64,000 nucleotides of DNA from Levilactobacillus tangyuanensis (GCF_003946545.1 NZ_RHOA01000001.1:248001-312000); one strand, 5' to 3'. Shown: positions 23,716-32,691, numbered from the stretch's first letter. Notes: generated from the sequence alone by a model not told the origin. Made by a program: numbers and translations.

Positions 23716-24936
23716 GTGGGGACACGAAAGACAGAACAATGGCAACGGAATTTGGCAGTACTGTGGCTGGGAACCTTCATTGCGGGGATGGGCTTCAGTG
23801 AAATCATGCCGTTCTTGTCGCTGTACGTGGATGACCTAGGGACCTTTACTAAGGGACAGCTGACCATCTACAGTGGGATGACCTATGCCGTGACTTTCCT
23901 GGTGATCGCCTTAGTCTCACCACTCTGGGGGAAGCTGGCAGATCGCAAAGGGCGTAAATTAATGCTGTTGCGGTCTTCCATGGGTATGGCGATTGTCATT
24001 GGCCTGATGGGGTTTGTGACGAACATTTGGCAATTGATCGGCCTGCGGTTTTTGCAAGGCTTCTTCGCTGGTTATATCCCGAATGCCAGCGCGTTAATTG
24101 CCTCCGAAACACCGAAGAATAAGAGCGGCAATGCTTTAGGAATTTTAACCACGGGTTATGTCAGTGGGAACCTGATTGGCCCAGTGCTGGGTGGGATTCT
24201 AGCGCAGGTTTTCTCAATTCGCTGGACCTTTATTCTCACGGCTATTTTTCTGGGAATTGTCTTCGTGTTAAGTGCGACGTTAGTTCATGAACACTTCACG
24301 CCGGTTAGCGCCGCGAAACAGGCGCAGGCAGGGAGCTGGCTATCACAGCTTAAAAATCCCAAGTTGATTATTATTTTGTTGGTTTCAACGATGATTATTC
24401 AAATGGGAAATAACTCGATTACGCCAATTATTAGTCTATATGTTCGACAACTGATGCATGGGAGTGGGCCAATCACCCTGGTCGCCGGGATCATTGCGGC
24501 CTTGCCCGGGCTGTCAACGCTATTGGCGGCGCCTAAATTGGGGGAATATGGCGATCGTCACGGGACGCGCCGGGTATTGGTTTTTGGCTACGTCTTTGCG
24601 GTACTCATGTACTTTCCTCAGGGCTTCGTTAGCAGCGTTTGGTTGCTGGGAATTTTGCGCTTTATGATTGGCGTTTCCGATGGGGCATTGTTCCCCGCGG
24701 TCCAAACCTTGTTGACGAAGAACTCGCCGCAGTCGCTGACGGGAACCGTCTTTAGCTGGAACCAATCATTTCAAGCGTTAGGGAGTATGTTGGGGGCGAT
24801 GCTAGGTGGTTATATTGCCAATTGGTTCAACTACAGTGGCGTCTTTACTTTTACTGCGTTGTCGTTACTGGTAAACTTAGTCTTACTATGGTGGCTGGTG
24901 CCGACGGTCCGTCAATGGCACGTGAAAGCAGCCTAG
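23716..24936 (+). CDS. MFS transporter, drug:H+ antiporter type
   Basis: Twelve-helix major facilitator of 406 residues. Motif A between helices 2 and 3 reads GKLADRKGRKLML (about 75-87), and helix 5 has the antiporter-type TGYVSGNLIGPVLGG. Translation starts at GTG 23716 after AAAGGCG. It is followed 13 bases later by a small alarmone synthetase, so the two are probably co-transcribed. The drug-efflux label follows the motif pattern; the substrate is unknown. Confidence 0.88.
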   Translation: MGTRKTEQWQRNLAVLWLGTFIAGMGFSEIMPFLSLYVDDLGTFTKGQLTIYSGMTYAVTFLVIALVSPLWGKLADRKGRKLMLLRSSMGMAIVIGLMGFVTNIWQLIGLRFLQGFFAGYIPNASALIASETPKNKSGNALGILTTGYVSGNLIGPVLGGILAQVFSIRWTFILTAIFLGIVFVLSATLVHEHFTPVSAAKQAQAGSWLSQLKNPKLIIILLVSTMIIQMGNNSITPIISLYVRQLMHGSGPITLVAGIIAALPGLSTLLAAPKLGEYGDRHGTRRVLVFGYVFAVLMYFPQGFVSSVWLLGILRFMIGVSDGALFPAVQTLLTKNSPQSLTGTVFSWNQSFQALGSMLGAMLGGYIANWFNYSGVFTFTALSLLVNLVLLWWLVPTVRQWHVKAA

Positions 24937-24949
24937 TAAGGAGGCCAAT

Positions 24950-25609
24950 ATGGCGAACGAAAATTTACCCGTTCAAATTCCCACTGATCCCGCGGCATTA
25001 CAGGCGGTTGATCAGTTTCGACAGTTGATGCTGATGTATAACAGTGCCGTCGAGGTCGTGCAGACCAAGATTAAGTATCTGGATGAGGAATATCAGATTG
25101 AGCACGGCCATAGTCTGGTGGATAGTCAGCAGTCGCGAATTAAGTCGCCCGAGAGTATCTTGGAAAAGGCGCAGCGGAAACACCTAGATGTTAATCTGAC
25201 CACGTTACCGGCAGCCATGCATGACATTGCCGGAATTCGAATCATCGTCCGCTTTGAGGATGATATCGTCACGATGGAGCGCCGGTTGGCGCAACAGCCG
25301 GATATAAAAATTATCAAGCGTAAGGATTATGTCAATCATCCGAAGGACAACGGCTATCGGAGTCTGCACTTAATTTTGGCGGTGCCTGTGTATCTTGCCG
25401 CAGGGATGCAGCCGGTGACGGTTGAGGTGCAGATCCGCACGATTGCCATGAACTTTTGGGCCTCACTGGAGCATGAATTAAACTATAAAAAGCATATTCA
25501 GCATCAGGCCGAACTGCAAAATGAATTACGAGAAAAGGCCAAGTTGGTTAATCAACTCGATCGCGAAATGAACGAGATTAAAAATCAGATTCGGGCAGAA
25601 GAAAATTAA
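24950..25609 (+). CDS. Small alarmone synthetase (RelQ/RelP-type GTP pyrophosphokinase)
   Basis: Single-domain (p)ppGpp synthetase of 219 residues. The synthetase core shows MHDIAGIRIIVRFEDDI (about 89-105), the KDYVNHPKDNGYRSLHL nucleotide and Mg2+ stretch, and VEVQIRTIAMNFWASLEHEL (about 160-179). No hydrolase, TGS or ACT domain is present, which is the SAS arrangement. The C-terminal 35 residues are a charged helix of the type used for tetramerisation. AAGGAGG precedes ATG. Coupling to an MFS gene is unusual; relQ often precedes an NAD kinase gene, which is absent here. Confidence 0.93.
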   Translation: MANENLPVQIPTDPAALQAVDQFRQLMLMYNSAVEVVQTKIKYLDEEYQIEHGHSLVDSQQSRIKSPESILEKAQRKHLDVNLTTLPAAMHDIAGIRIIVRFEDDIVTMERRLAQQPDIKIIKRKDYVNHPKDNGYRSLHLILAVPVYLAAGMQPVTVEVQIRTIAMNFWASLEHELNYKKHIQHQAELQNELREKAKLVNQLDREMNEIKNQIRAEEN

Positions 25610-25650
25610 AAAAACAAGCCTAAACCGTGGCGGTTTAGGCTTGTTTTTTA
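25610..25650. terminator. Bidirectional terminator
   Basis: AACAAGCCTAAACCG and CGGTTTAGGCTTG arms with A and T tracts on the two sides serve the converging genes. Confidence 0.88.
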
Positions 25651-25765
25651 TGTAGTGCGACCAAAAAAGTGACTCGATCAGCGCCTTTTCGTAAGCGCTG
25701 CCATCTAGTCGCTAAAAGAAACGTTTGTGTGAGTTATTGGTTGAATAGAACAGTCTAGCGGGTGC

Positions 25766-25981
25766 CTATTTATCGCTGGCGACCGGCTGAGCTTGTTGCT
25801 TACTCTTGTCCCCAAGTAACTCGAAACCATTGATGGCAATAAAGCCGGCAACGGCAGAAACGATACCAACTGTTACCCAGTTGTAGTTCATCTGTGAAAG
25901 TGTCGAGGTAATGAAGCCAAGGACTTCACCGAAGATGAAGGCCCACACAACGACCACGATATTTCTTGCTAACCATTTCAT
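25766..25981 (-). CDS. DUF2929 family small membrane protein (YjzD-like)
   Basis: A 71-residue protein with two transmembrane helices (about 5-27 and 34-54) and a polar C-terminal tail. The pattern VVVWAFIFGEVLGFI followed by VTVGIVSAVAGFIAINGF is that of the Firmicutes DUF2929/YjzD family. ATG 25981 is chosen because GAGGTGA lies five bases before it; the GTG at 25990 overlaps that Shine-Dalgarno. Function is not established. Confidence 0.8.
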   Translation of the reverse strand: MKWLARNIVVVVWAFIFGEVLGFITSTLSQMNYNWVTVGIVSAVAGFIAINGFELLGDKSKQQAQPVASDK

Positions 25982-26082
25982 TTGTGTCACCTCACAATCG
26001 ATACTAGTTTAACACGATTAATAGGTTAGGAGTAGTTTTGATTTGCTGAATTTTCAAATTTTCAGGTGGCAGGGCGTAGCCA

Positions 26083-26111
26083 TTGCGCTTTTGAAGGCGC
26101 TACCGTATAAT
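26083..26111 (+). promoter_or_regulatory. Promoter of the Na+/H+ antiporter gene
   Basis: TTGCGC (26083-26088), 17 bases, and a perfect TATAAT (26106-26111). Confidence 0.65.
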
Positions 26112-26138
26112 ACTAGTTAAATAGTCGAACGTTGGTTG

Positions 26139-26207
26139 AAGCGATAGCTTTCAAGAATGGCGTCTTCCTTGGGTTGGGAGGGCCAATTTGGAGCGGTCGC
26201 TTTTTTT
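26139..26207 (+). promoter_or_regulatory. Candidate leader attenuator or riboswitch
   Basis: In the leader, AAGCGA (26139-26144) can pair with TCGCTT (26197-26202), closing about 52 bases that include TTGG/CCAA (26174-26177 with 26183-26186). A local hairpin AGCG-GT-CGCT runs into seven T at 26201-26207, just before the Shine-Dalgarno (AAGGAGGAC from 26215). A terminator-like element directly before the ribosome site suggests regulated read-through. Confidence 0.45.
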
Positions 26208-26226
26208 CTGCGTAAGGAGGACACTT

Positions 26227-27417
26227 GTGGAATTATTAAAGGATTTAACTTTAATCTTGTTGGTGACGACGATTGTTGGCCACTACTGTACCCGGATCGG
26301 GATTCCTGCCGTAATTGGTCAGTTATTGGTCGGGGTCATTATGGGACCAGCCATCTTAGGTTGGCTGCATTTAACGCATGAGCTGGATAGCTTTGCGGAG
26401 ATCGGCGTGATTATTCTGATGTTTATTGCCGGACTTGAGAGTGACTTACAATTATTGAAACGTTACCTGAAACCGAGTGTCCTGGTTGCGGCGCTGGGGG
26501 TCCTGGTACCGGTCGCCGGTAGTTACATCGTTGCCCGGGCCTATCAGCTACCCTTTGTCGAAAGTCTCTTCATCAGTGTGATTTTTGCGGCGACCTCCGT
26601 TTCAATTTCCGTCGAAGTCTTAAAGGAAATGAACGCCTTAAGCAGTCGTGAGGGAACGACCATCTTGGGTGCCGCGGTGGTTGATGACGTGTTGGCCGTG
26701 GTCATTTTGAGCGTGCTGGTCAGCACGACGGGGACGGCCGTTGGTGACACGGGGTCGTCGAACCTCTTGATCACCACGATTGAACAGATCATTTACTTCG
26801 CAGCGATTTACTTCGTGGTTCGCTGGGTGGCACCGTACATGGCCAAGATTGGTGAGAAGCTGATGATTCCGATGGGGTCAACTTTGATGGCTATTATCCT
26901 GTGTTTTGGGATGGCTTATGTGGCCGAACTGGTTGGCCTGAGCAACGTGGTTGGGGCGTTCTTTGCTGGAATTGCGATTTCGCAAACCTCTGCTAGGGAG
27001 ACCGTTGACCATCACATCGAGCCGATCGGGTATGCCTTATTCATTCCCGTGTTCTTTGTCAGCATTGGGCTCAATATGAGCTTCAAGGGTCTTGGTCATC
27101 AGGTGTGGTTCATCGTTATCTTGACGGTGGTTGCGGTCTTGACTAAGCAATTCGGGGCCGGAATAGGTGCCAAGATGGCGGGCTTCTCCTGGTCGAGCTC
27201 AATGGCCGTTGGCGCCGGGATGGTCTCACGAGGAGAAATGGCGTTAATCATTGCACAAATTGGTTTTCAGGCCAAGTTGATGTCCTCAATGCGTTACTCG
27301 GCCATTGTGGCGGCAATTATTCTGGCCACGTTGTTGGCCCCATTCCTCTTGCGGTGGACGATGAATCGCGTCGAGAAGGAATCGCAACGCGAAAAGGATG
27401 AAATGAAGAGCGCCTAG
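26227..27417 (+). CDS. CPA2 family Na+(K+)/H+ antiporter
   Basis: Membrane antiporter of 396 residues with about 12-13 helices. The paired ion-binding aspartates lie in GAAVVDDVLAVVILS (about 143-157), and the unwound-helix region is visible as FAATSVSISVEVLKEM. There is no RCK/TrkA domain, so it is NapA-like rather than KefB-like. GTG 26227 follows AAGGAGGAC; the longer frame from 26188 would read through the leader. It ends at a long terminator. Na+ specificity is inferred from the DD pair. Confidence 0.92.
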   Translation: MELLKDLTLILLVTTIVGHYCTRIGIPAVIGQLLVGVIMGPAILGWLHLTHELDSFAEIGVIILMFIAGLESDLQLLKRYLKPSVLVAALGVLVPVAGSYIVARAYQLPFVESLFISVIFAATSVSISVEVLKEMNALSSREGTTILGAAVVDDVLAVVILSVLVSTTGTAVGDTGSSNLLITTIEQIIYFAAIYFVVRWVAPYMAKIGEKLMIPMGSTLMAIILCFGMAYVAELVGLSNVVGAFFAGIAISQTSARETVDHHIEPIGYALFIPVFFVSIGLNMSFKGLGHQVWFIVILTVVAVLTKQFGAGIGAKMAGFSWSSSMAVGAGMVSRGEMALIIAQIGFQAKLMSSMRYSAIVAAIILATLLAPFLLRWTMNRVEKESQREKDEMKSA

Positions 27418-27481
27418 TAAATGGCGATCGATATCGCAACGTGGACTATCTTCCAGTTAAGCAAATTTAAATAGAGTAAAA

Positions 27482-27524
27482 GCGACGTGCCGATCTGAAA
27501 AAATCAGATTGGCACGTCGCCTTT
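27482..27524 (+). terminator. Rho-independent terminator with 17-bp stem
   Basis: Arms 27482-27498 and 27504-27520 pair with one wobble, followed by TTTT. Confidence 0.88.
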
Positions 27525-27564
27525 TGTTGGTTAGGTTATCGTATATTTTTAAATTAGAACCTGT

Positions 27565-27720
27565 GTAACCGCAGGCGGACAGGGATGGTGGCCGCTGTGT
27601 CGGCGGTGTTGGCTGGGGGGTCTTACCAGCCTACACCGCGGGGATTATAGTCGAACTGGAAGCCGATTAATCGGCTGAAAGTGACCCCATAGCGGGTGCC
27701 ATCCCTGGCCACCGGAAGTG
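27565..27720 (-). repeat. Structured repeat element, divergent copy F (minus orientation)
   Basis: Primary sequence differs from D and E but the helices remain: CAGGGATGG (27580-27588) with CCATCCCTG (27699-27707), CCGCT with AGCGG inside it, and P4 GCGGTGT (27603-27609) with ACACCGC (27633-27639) plus GGCTGG with CCAGCC. One hairpin is replaced by the palindrome GCCGATTAATCGGC. It lies directly 3' of the yfhO-like gene. Confidence 0.7.
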
Positions 27721-27737
27721 ACCAAACAAAGCCAAAC

Positions 27738-30455
27738 CTAGTATTTTCGTTCAGTCTTCACCAAGCTCTTGCGGGGGTGCCGCCATTCGGTAGCCAACCA
27801 GAGACCGGCGAAGATCAGGGCACTAACCACGCTGATCAAGGCCCCAGTCTTCAGGCCGGGAGCTTGGTAACTGAACGTCACATGATTCTTACCGGGACGT
27901 AGCCGCACGCCCATCATCCCCGGATAATTCTTTTGCAGGGGATAGGTGGTTTCGGCATGCATCATGCTGCGAATCTTGGCGGGCTGACCGTTAACGGTTG
28001 CGGTCCATCCTGGTGTATCGGGAATGGACAGGTAGAGCCATGGCCGTTCCTTAGAGCCAATGACGTTACCGCTAAGCCAACTGACGCCACTCTTTTTGGT
28101 GAAGTGCAATCGTTGCTGCTTAATCTTGTCCACGAGCTTAAGGTATTGGGCCTCATTCATCGAGACAAACTGATTACTGTAGCCGGCCGCCGGTTCCAAT
28201 GTGATGTAGCTGACCTTAATGGTGTCGCCCGCTTGATGTTGACCAAGCTTAACCATGTAACGACTGCCGTCGACATTGACAAAAGGTTTGGCAGAATGGC
28301 CATTTAAGTGAAGGCTAGAATAGATCATGGTATTGGAAGGGGAGTAGGCATGCAACATTCCGGTGGCGGTTGCCTTGAGGGTAAAGGTTTGAACGTAGCG
28401 TGGACCGGGCATCTGGGTATGGCTGGGAATGCCATCAAGGTCTTCGACCGTTGCCCGTCGCGTCTTGACGCCGACGACCTTGGCCGGTGATAGTGTCTGG
28501 GCGTTGCCACCAAGGGCACTCAGAATGTGTTGCTGATTGATGATTGGATTGCCGTCCGTCAGTTGGAGGTTGGCGAAGTCGTCGCCGACCGCAAAGCCAA
28601 GACCAGCGTACGTGTCGAGCTTGTTAACCGATTCCGGATGCGTTGCATACAGCCGGTATTTTAGGCCCAGTAAGGTATCACTCAAATGGGTGTAGCCTTG
28701 GGCACTGATCCGCCGAACGTTAGGACTCAGGTAGCCGAGATCCGCCTGGAACACCCGGGCCTGCTCGACTAACGTGGAACTATAAGAGCTGGTACCGGCA
28801 TAATTGAAGAGTACCGGATCGTTGTAGTGGGCATAGGCGCCCTGATAAGCCTGACCAATATCCGAATGGAGGAAGTCGACACGCGCTAGATTAGGCGTGG
28901 CCTTGGTGGCACCAATCTTGGCTAAGATCGTCGTCTCGCGGTTGAAGTCACTTTCAAACTTCGTCTGCGATCCGGTTTCCATCCCGTGGGTGGCAATCGC
29001 AAAGTTGGCCCCAAGTTCGCCGGCAATCACCAGTCCCATGAGGGCAATTCTGATGGGCCGCCATTCACTAATGAACAGTAGCATTGTGTTAAGGAGCAAT
29101 AGCCCCAAGGACACCCAGAATAGATGAAAGGCGGGTTGGCTGTGCAGGTATAGCTCACTGTTTAAGCTGGGTTGGGCATAGTGCCAAATCCGGGGAATGA
29201 TCTGAGCAGAAAGGTAGCCAATGGCATATAGACCGGCACCCCACACGAGGGCCAGGACCTTCTGGGGATCGTTCATGGTCTGGGCGGGGTGGGTCTGCCA
29301 GGCGCGGTAGGCCGTCACCAGCGCCAAGAACGTGAAGAAATAGACGTTTCGGAACGGGAATCCGGCAGGTTGTTGGAACATGTGCCAGATCGTATTGAAC
29401 AGCATGATTAATAATCCTAAACCCATGATGGCGAGGACCCACATGGCTCGGCGCTTCTCAATCGCGGCGACCTTTGGTGAGACAAAGAACACGATCAGTA
29501 AGAGAAACATCAGGGTGCCCATGAAGAGGCTTGGGGCATGGTAGAGGTGGGTGGCGTAAGTGCCACCACCTAGGCCCAATTGCGCCAAGACCTCAGTCCC
29601 AAAGGTGGGCGTTGGTAAGTAGTTGTTAATGAAAAAGTTGCTTTTACCCGTGAGTAGCATGCCCTGTGCCGTCGGAATTAAGATGACCATGCTCATCCCA
29701 CCAGCCAATATCGAGCCAATTAGGAATTGGCGGACGGCGGGCCAGTGAATCTTGCAGACGGTTTTGAAAGGCGTCTCATTGGGTTGTTGTTCGATAATTA
29801 AGTAAATAAAGTAGATGACCGAGAAGATGCAGGTCATATAACCCATGTAATAGTTTGAAAGAATGGTGGCCGTTAGGGTCACTGTATACAGGCCGTAATG
29901 GTGACGACTGACAATCCGGTGCATGCCCAAAACCACTAATGGCAACCAGATTAAGGCATCGAGCCACATCAGGTCGTAGAAGTACATGGCCACGAAGCCG
30001 CAGATGCTGAAGGCCGTTGAGAACAAGAGGAGTGACCAGCCACTCCGCGTGAAGGCATTACGTAGGAAGATGGCCATGGTTAGGCCGATCGTGCTGATCT
30101 TTAAGATGAGGATCCAGGTCACCGCCATTGGCAATTTAGCCGCGGAGAAGAGGAGCACGATCAGGTTAAAGGGACTGATCATGTAGTAGGCCATGAGCGG
30201 GATGAGTCCACTCCCGGTGCCTAATGAATATGAAAATAAGTGAAATTGGCCACTCGTCAGGGTCGTCCGCAGATTTTCCAGGATTGGAATGTACTGGGCC
30301 CCCATGTCACTGAAGAGTGGACTGTTTTTGCCAAACGGCGTAATTTTTAAGTGGAAAAAGACGGCACACATGATGATTAGCGGGATTAGGAATGCCCCCA
30401 AGTACACCCAACGACTCACCCGCGTGGGCCGCTGCTTTGGTTGATGCTGCTTCAT
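27738..30455 (-). CDS. YfhO family membrane protein (GT-C-type glycosyltransferase)
   Basis: Large polytopic protein of 905 residues with about 13 helices in the first 500 residues, a long extracellular domain (about 500-870) and a final helix (ALISVVSALIFAGLWL) before a basic tail. YfhO proteins work with CsbB/GtcA-type systems to glycosylate teichoic acids outside the membrane. Conserved marks are FSDMGAQYIP near residues 44-53 after helix 1 (an acidic motif typical of GT-C enzymes) and FPFRNVYFFTFLALVTAYRAW. On the minus strand GGAGGGG precedes ATG. Which polymer is modified is inferred, not shown. Confidence 0.88.
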   Translation of the reverse strand: MKQHQPKQRPTRVSRWVYLGAFLIPLIIMCAVFFHLKITPFGKNSPLFSDMGAQYIPILENLRTTLTSGQFHLFSYSLGTGSGLIPLMAYYMISPFNLIVLLFSAAKLPMAVTWILILKISTIGLTMAIFLRNAFTRSGWSLLLFSTAFSICGFVAMYFYDLMWLDALIWLPLVVLGMHRIVSRHHYGLYTVTLTATILSNYYMGYMTCIFSVIYFIYLIIEQQPNETPFKTVCKIHWPAVRQFLIGSILAGGMSMVILIPTAQGMLLTGKSNFFINNYLPTPTFGTEVLAQLGLGGGTYATHLYHAPSLFMGTLMFLLLIVFFVSPKVAAIEKRRAMWVLAIMGLGLLIMLFNTIWHMFQQPAGFPFRNVYFFTFLALVTAYRAWQTHPAQTMNDPQKVLALVWGAGLYAIGYLSAQIIPRIWHYAQPSLNSELYLHSQPAFHLFWVSLGLLLLNTMLLFISEWRPIRIALMGLVIAGELGANFAIATHGMETGSQTKFESDFNRETTILAKIGATKATPNLARVDFLHSDIGQAYQGAYAHYNDPVLFNYAGTSSYSSTLVEQARVFQADLGYLSPNVRRISAQGYTHLSDTLLGLKYRLYATHPESVNKLDTYAGLGFAVGDDFANLQLTDGNPIINQQHILSALGGNAQTLSPAKVVGVKTRRATVEDLDGIPSHTQMPGPRYVQTFTLKATATGMLHAYSPSNTMIYSSLHLNGHSAKPFVNVDGSRYMVKLGQHQAGDTIKVSYITLEPAAGYSNQFVSMNEAQYLKLVDKIKQQRLHFTKKSGVSWLSGNVIGSKERPWLYLSIPDTPGWTATVNGQPAKIRSMMHAETTYPLQKNYPGMMGVRLRPGKNHVTFSYQAPGLKTGALISVVSALIFAGLWLATEWRHPRKSLVKTERKY

Positions 30456-30611
30456 AAAACCCCTCCGTTGTTGACGAACAAGATGTCTGACCTTAATAGG
30501 ATAACATGCAGACGACTTTGATCAAAGTTTACCCCAATAATGGTGAAAACTTGGGGAGAAGCCTTCAATCTTCAAAAAAAGTTAGCGAATCGGTCATTAA
30601 ATGACTTAAGG

Positions 30612-30642
30612 TTGCGTTATCGTTAATGATTTAGACTATAAT
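30612..30642 (+). promoter_or_regulatory. Promoter of the two-component system
   Basis: TTGCGT (30612-30617), a 19-base spacer and TATAAT (30637-30642), 33 bases before the start. Confidence 0.45.
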
Positions 30643-30674
30643 TTTAGTTAACCATTATAAAGGAGGAATGCCCG

Positions 30675-31367
30675 TTGAGTGCCACAGCCAAAGTATTAGT
30701 CGTGGAGGATGAACGCGAATTATCCGCGGACATTGTCGAATTAATCAAGCCAATCAGTGAACCTACAACCGCCTTCGATGGCGAGCAGGGAGAATTTCTA
30801 GCGAGCCAGGGCGTCTTTGATGCCATCATTTTAGACTTAATGCTGCCCGGGGAGAGTGGGTTAGACCTGCTGCTTCACATCCGCAACAAGGGGATTAAGA
30901 CGCCCGTTTTAATCCTGACCGCTAAGGACACCATCGCCGACAAGTTGCGGGGGTTCAACGATGGGGCCGATGACTATGTCACGAAGCCCTTTCACCGTGA
31001 GGAATTACTTGCCCGGATGAAGGCCTTATTGAAGCGGACAGGCCATTTGAATAGCGCCGATGTCATCACACTCGGTCAATTGGAGATTAACACCAGCAAG
31101 CATTTAGCCAGCTTTGACGGCGAAGCATTGACCCTTAAGGGTCGTGAGTTCGACTTGTTAGCCTATCTCGTCGCCAATCCCGGGACGATTATCACGAAGG
31201 AACAGATCTTCAATCGTCTATGGGGATTTGATTCAGAGACTAGTCTATCCGTGGTCGAGGTTTATATGAGTAACCTACGAAAGGAGCTCAAGCACGTCGG
31301 TAGTGACCTTTCTCTGCGGACGATCCGCAACGCGGGATACATTGTGGAGGCCCCAAATGAGCAATAA
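30675..31367 (+). CDS. OmpR family response regulator
   Basis: DNA-binding response regulator of 230 residues. The receiver domain has the acidic pair VVEDE (9-13), the phosphoacceptor Asp in ILDLMLPGESG (about residue 54) and Lys in YVTKPFH (about 104). The C-terminal winged helix (about 130-228) includes LKGREFDLLAYL and SVVEVYMSNLRKEL. It starts at TTG 30675, eight bases after AGGAGG. It overlaps its histidine kinase gene. The regulon is unknown; the divergent yfhO-like gene could be one target. Confidence 0.94.
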   Translation: MSATAKVLVVEDERELSADIVELIKPISEPTTAFDGEQGEFLASQGVFDAIILDLMLPGESGLDLLLHIRNKGIKTPVLILTAKDTIADKLRGFNDGADDYVTKPFHREELLARMKALLKRTGHLNSADVITLGQLEINTSKHLASFDGEALTLKGREFDLLAYLVANPGTIITKEQIFNRLWGFDSETSLSVVEVYMSNLRKELKHVGSDLSLRTIRNAGYIVEAPNEQ

Positions 31368-32676
31368 AGTTAATCGGGCCCAGCAGTGGCGCCTGTTTTT
31401 CAATAATCTTATCGGGTTCTCGGTGATCTTCATGGTGCTAGGGGTCATCGTGTTTGTGTTGTTCCGGCGGGCCATGCTGACCAGTACCGATCAGGCGCTA
31501 CGAGTGGAGCGAGACGCCCGCTTGGCGGGACCGCCCCGCCAAGTTAAGCCGATGGTCGGCGGCCACGCCCTTCAGACGAGGGGCAAGTCGATTCATCCAT
31601 TTATGACCACCACCCTGATTTATAATACTGACGGTAAGGTCATGAATCGAGATCAGTTAGGGTCACGCTATGATACCTTAAAGAATATTGTGTTAGACAA
31701 GAGTGAGACGGGCCACCTCCACACGATTCAGGTTGGTGGCAAGTATAACTTCCGGACGCTCTTGGTAAAGGTGCCGAAGAGCAACGCGGACAAGTCGGTG
31801 GCCGGTCGGTATCTGTTAATCATGGAGAACATTGATCCGCAAAAGTCGGCAATGAAGAGTTTTAAGCGGGTTATTCTGATTACGATGGGGGTCTTCTGGC
31901 TGCTATCGATCTTGATGAGTGTCTGGATGTCACGGCTGACGATGCGCCCAATCTTGAAATCCTGGGGTCGCCAAACGGAATTCGTTGGGAACGCCGCCCA
32001 TGAGTTACGGACGCCATTAACCATTATTCAAAATAAATTGGAGCTACTGTTAACCAAGCCCAACGATCGGATTATCGATCAGGCCGAGAATATCGCGATT
32101 GCCAACAGTGAGAGCCAGCGGCTACAGACGCTGACACGCGACCTATTGGCGTTGGCGCGCTCAGATTCTAATACGGTGCAAACCAACTTTGAGAATACCG
32201 ATGTGCCAGCCTTTCTGGAACGAACCATCGAGCCATATACGGAGATTGCGGCCAGCCAAGGCAAGACCTTGAAGGTGGAGCAGGTAACATCGTTTAAGGC
32301 CACATTGGACCAAGACCTCATCCATCAATTGATGAATATCTTGATTGATAATGCGCTCAAGTACTCACCAACGGGGAGTACGATTACCGTGAGTGCCAAC
32401 AACCTAGGCCGTAAATGGCAGTTGTCGGTGGCCGATCAGGGTATTGGTATCAACGCAGCCGATCGGGAAAGAATCTTCGATCGCTTCTACCGGGTTGATT
32501 CATCGCGTAGTCGGCAAACTGGTGGCAATGGGTTGGGCCTGTCCATTGCCAGTTGGATTGTGACGTTGCATCACGGAACGATTGCGGTCCATGCCAATCA
32601 GCCAACGGGGAGTCAGTTTGTGACGACCTTGCCCGTTAATCCGGCGAGCGGCTTGAGCACGTATCACGAGAAGTAA
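31357..32676 (+). CDS. Sensor histidine kinase
   Basis: Membrane sensor of 439 residues. Two helices (about 15-38 and 165-188) flank an extracellular domain of about 125 residues. The HisKA box has the phosphorylated His in NAAHELRTPLTII (His about 213), followed by the N box HQLMNILIDNALKYS, the G1 box VADQGIGI and the G2 box GGNGLGLSIA. ATG 31357 lies 6 bases after GGAGG and overlaps the end of the regulator gene. Stimulus unknown; the extracellular domain is basic and has no recognised fold. Confidence 0.94.
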   Translation: MSNKVNRAQQWRLFFNNLIGFSVIFMVLGVIVFVLFRRAMLTSTDQALRVERDARLAGPPRQVKPMVGGHALQTRGKSIHPFMTTTLIYNTDGKVMNRDQLGSRYDTLKNIVLDKSETGHLHTIQVGGKYNFRTLLVKVPKSNADKSVAGRYLLIMENIDPQKSAMKSFKRVILITMGVFWLLSILMSVWMSRLTMRPILKSWGRQTEFVGNAAHELRTPLTIIQNKLELLLTKPNDRIIDQAENIAIANSESQRLQTLTRDLLALARSDSNTVQTNFENTDVPAFLERTIEPYTEIAASQGKTLKVEQVTSFKATLDQDLIHQLMNILIDNALKYSPTGSTITVSANNLGRKWQLSVADQGIGINAADRERIFDRFYRVDSSRSRQTGGNGLGLSIASWIVTLHHGTIAVHANQPTGSQFVTTLPVNPASGLSTYHEK

Positions 32677-32691
32677 TCTAACAGGATGATC

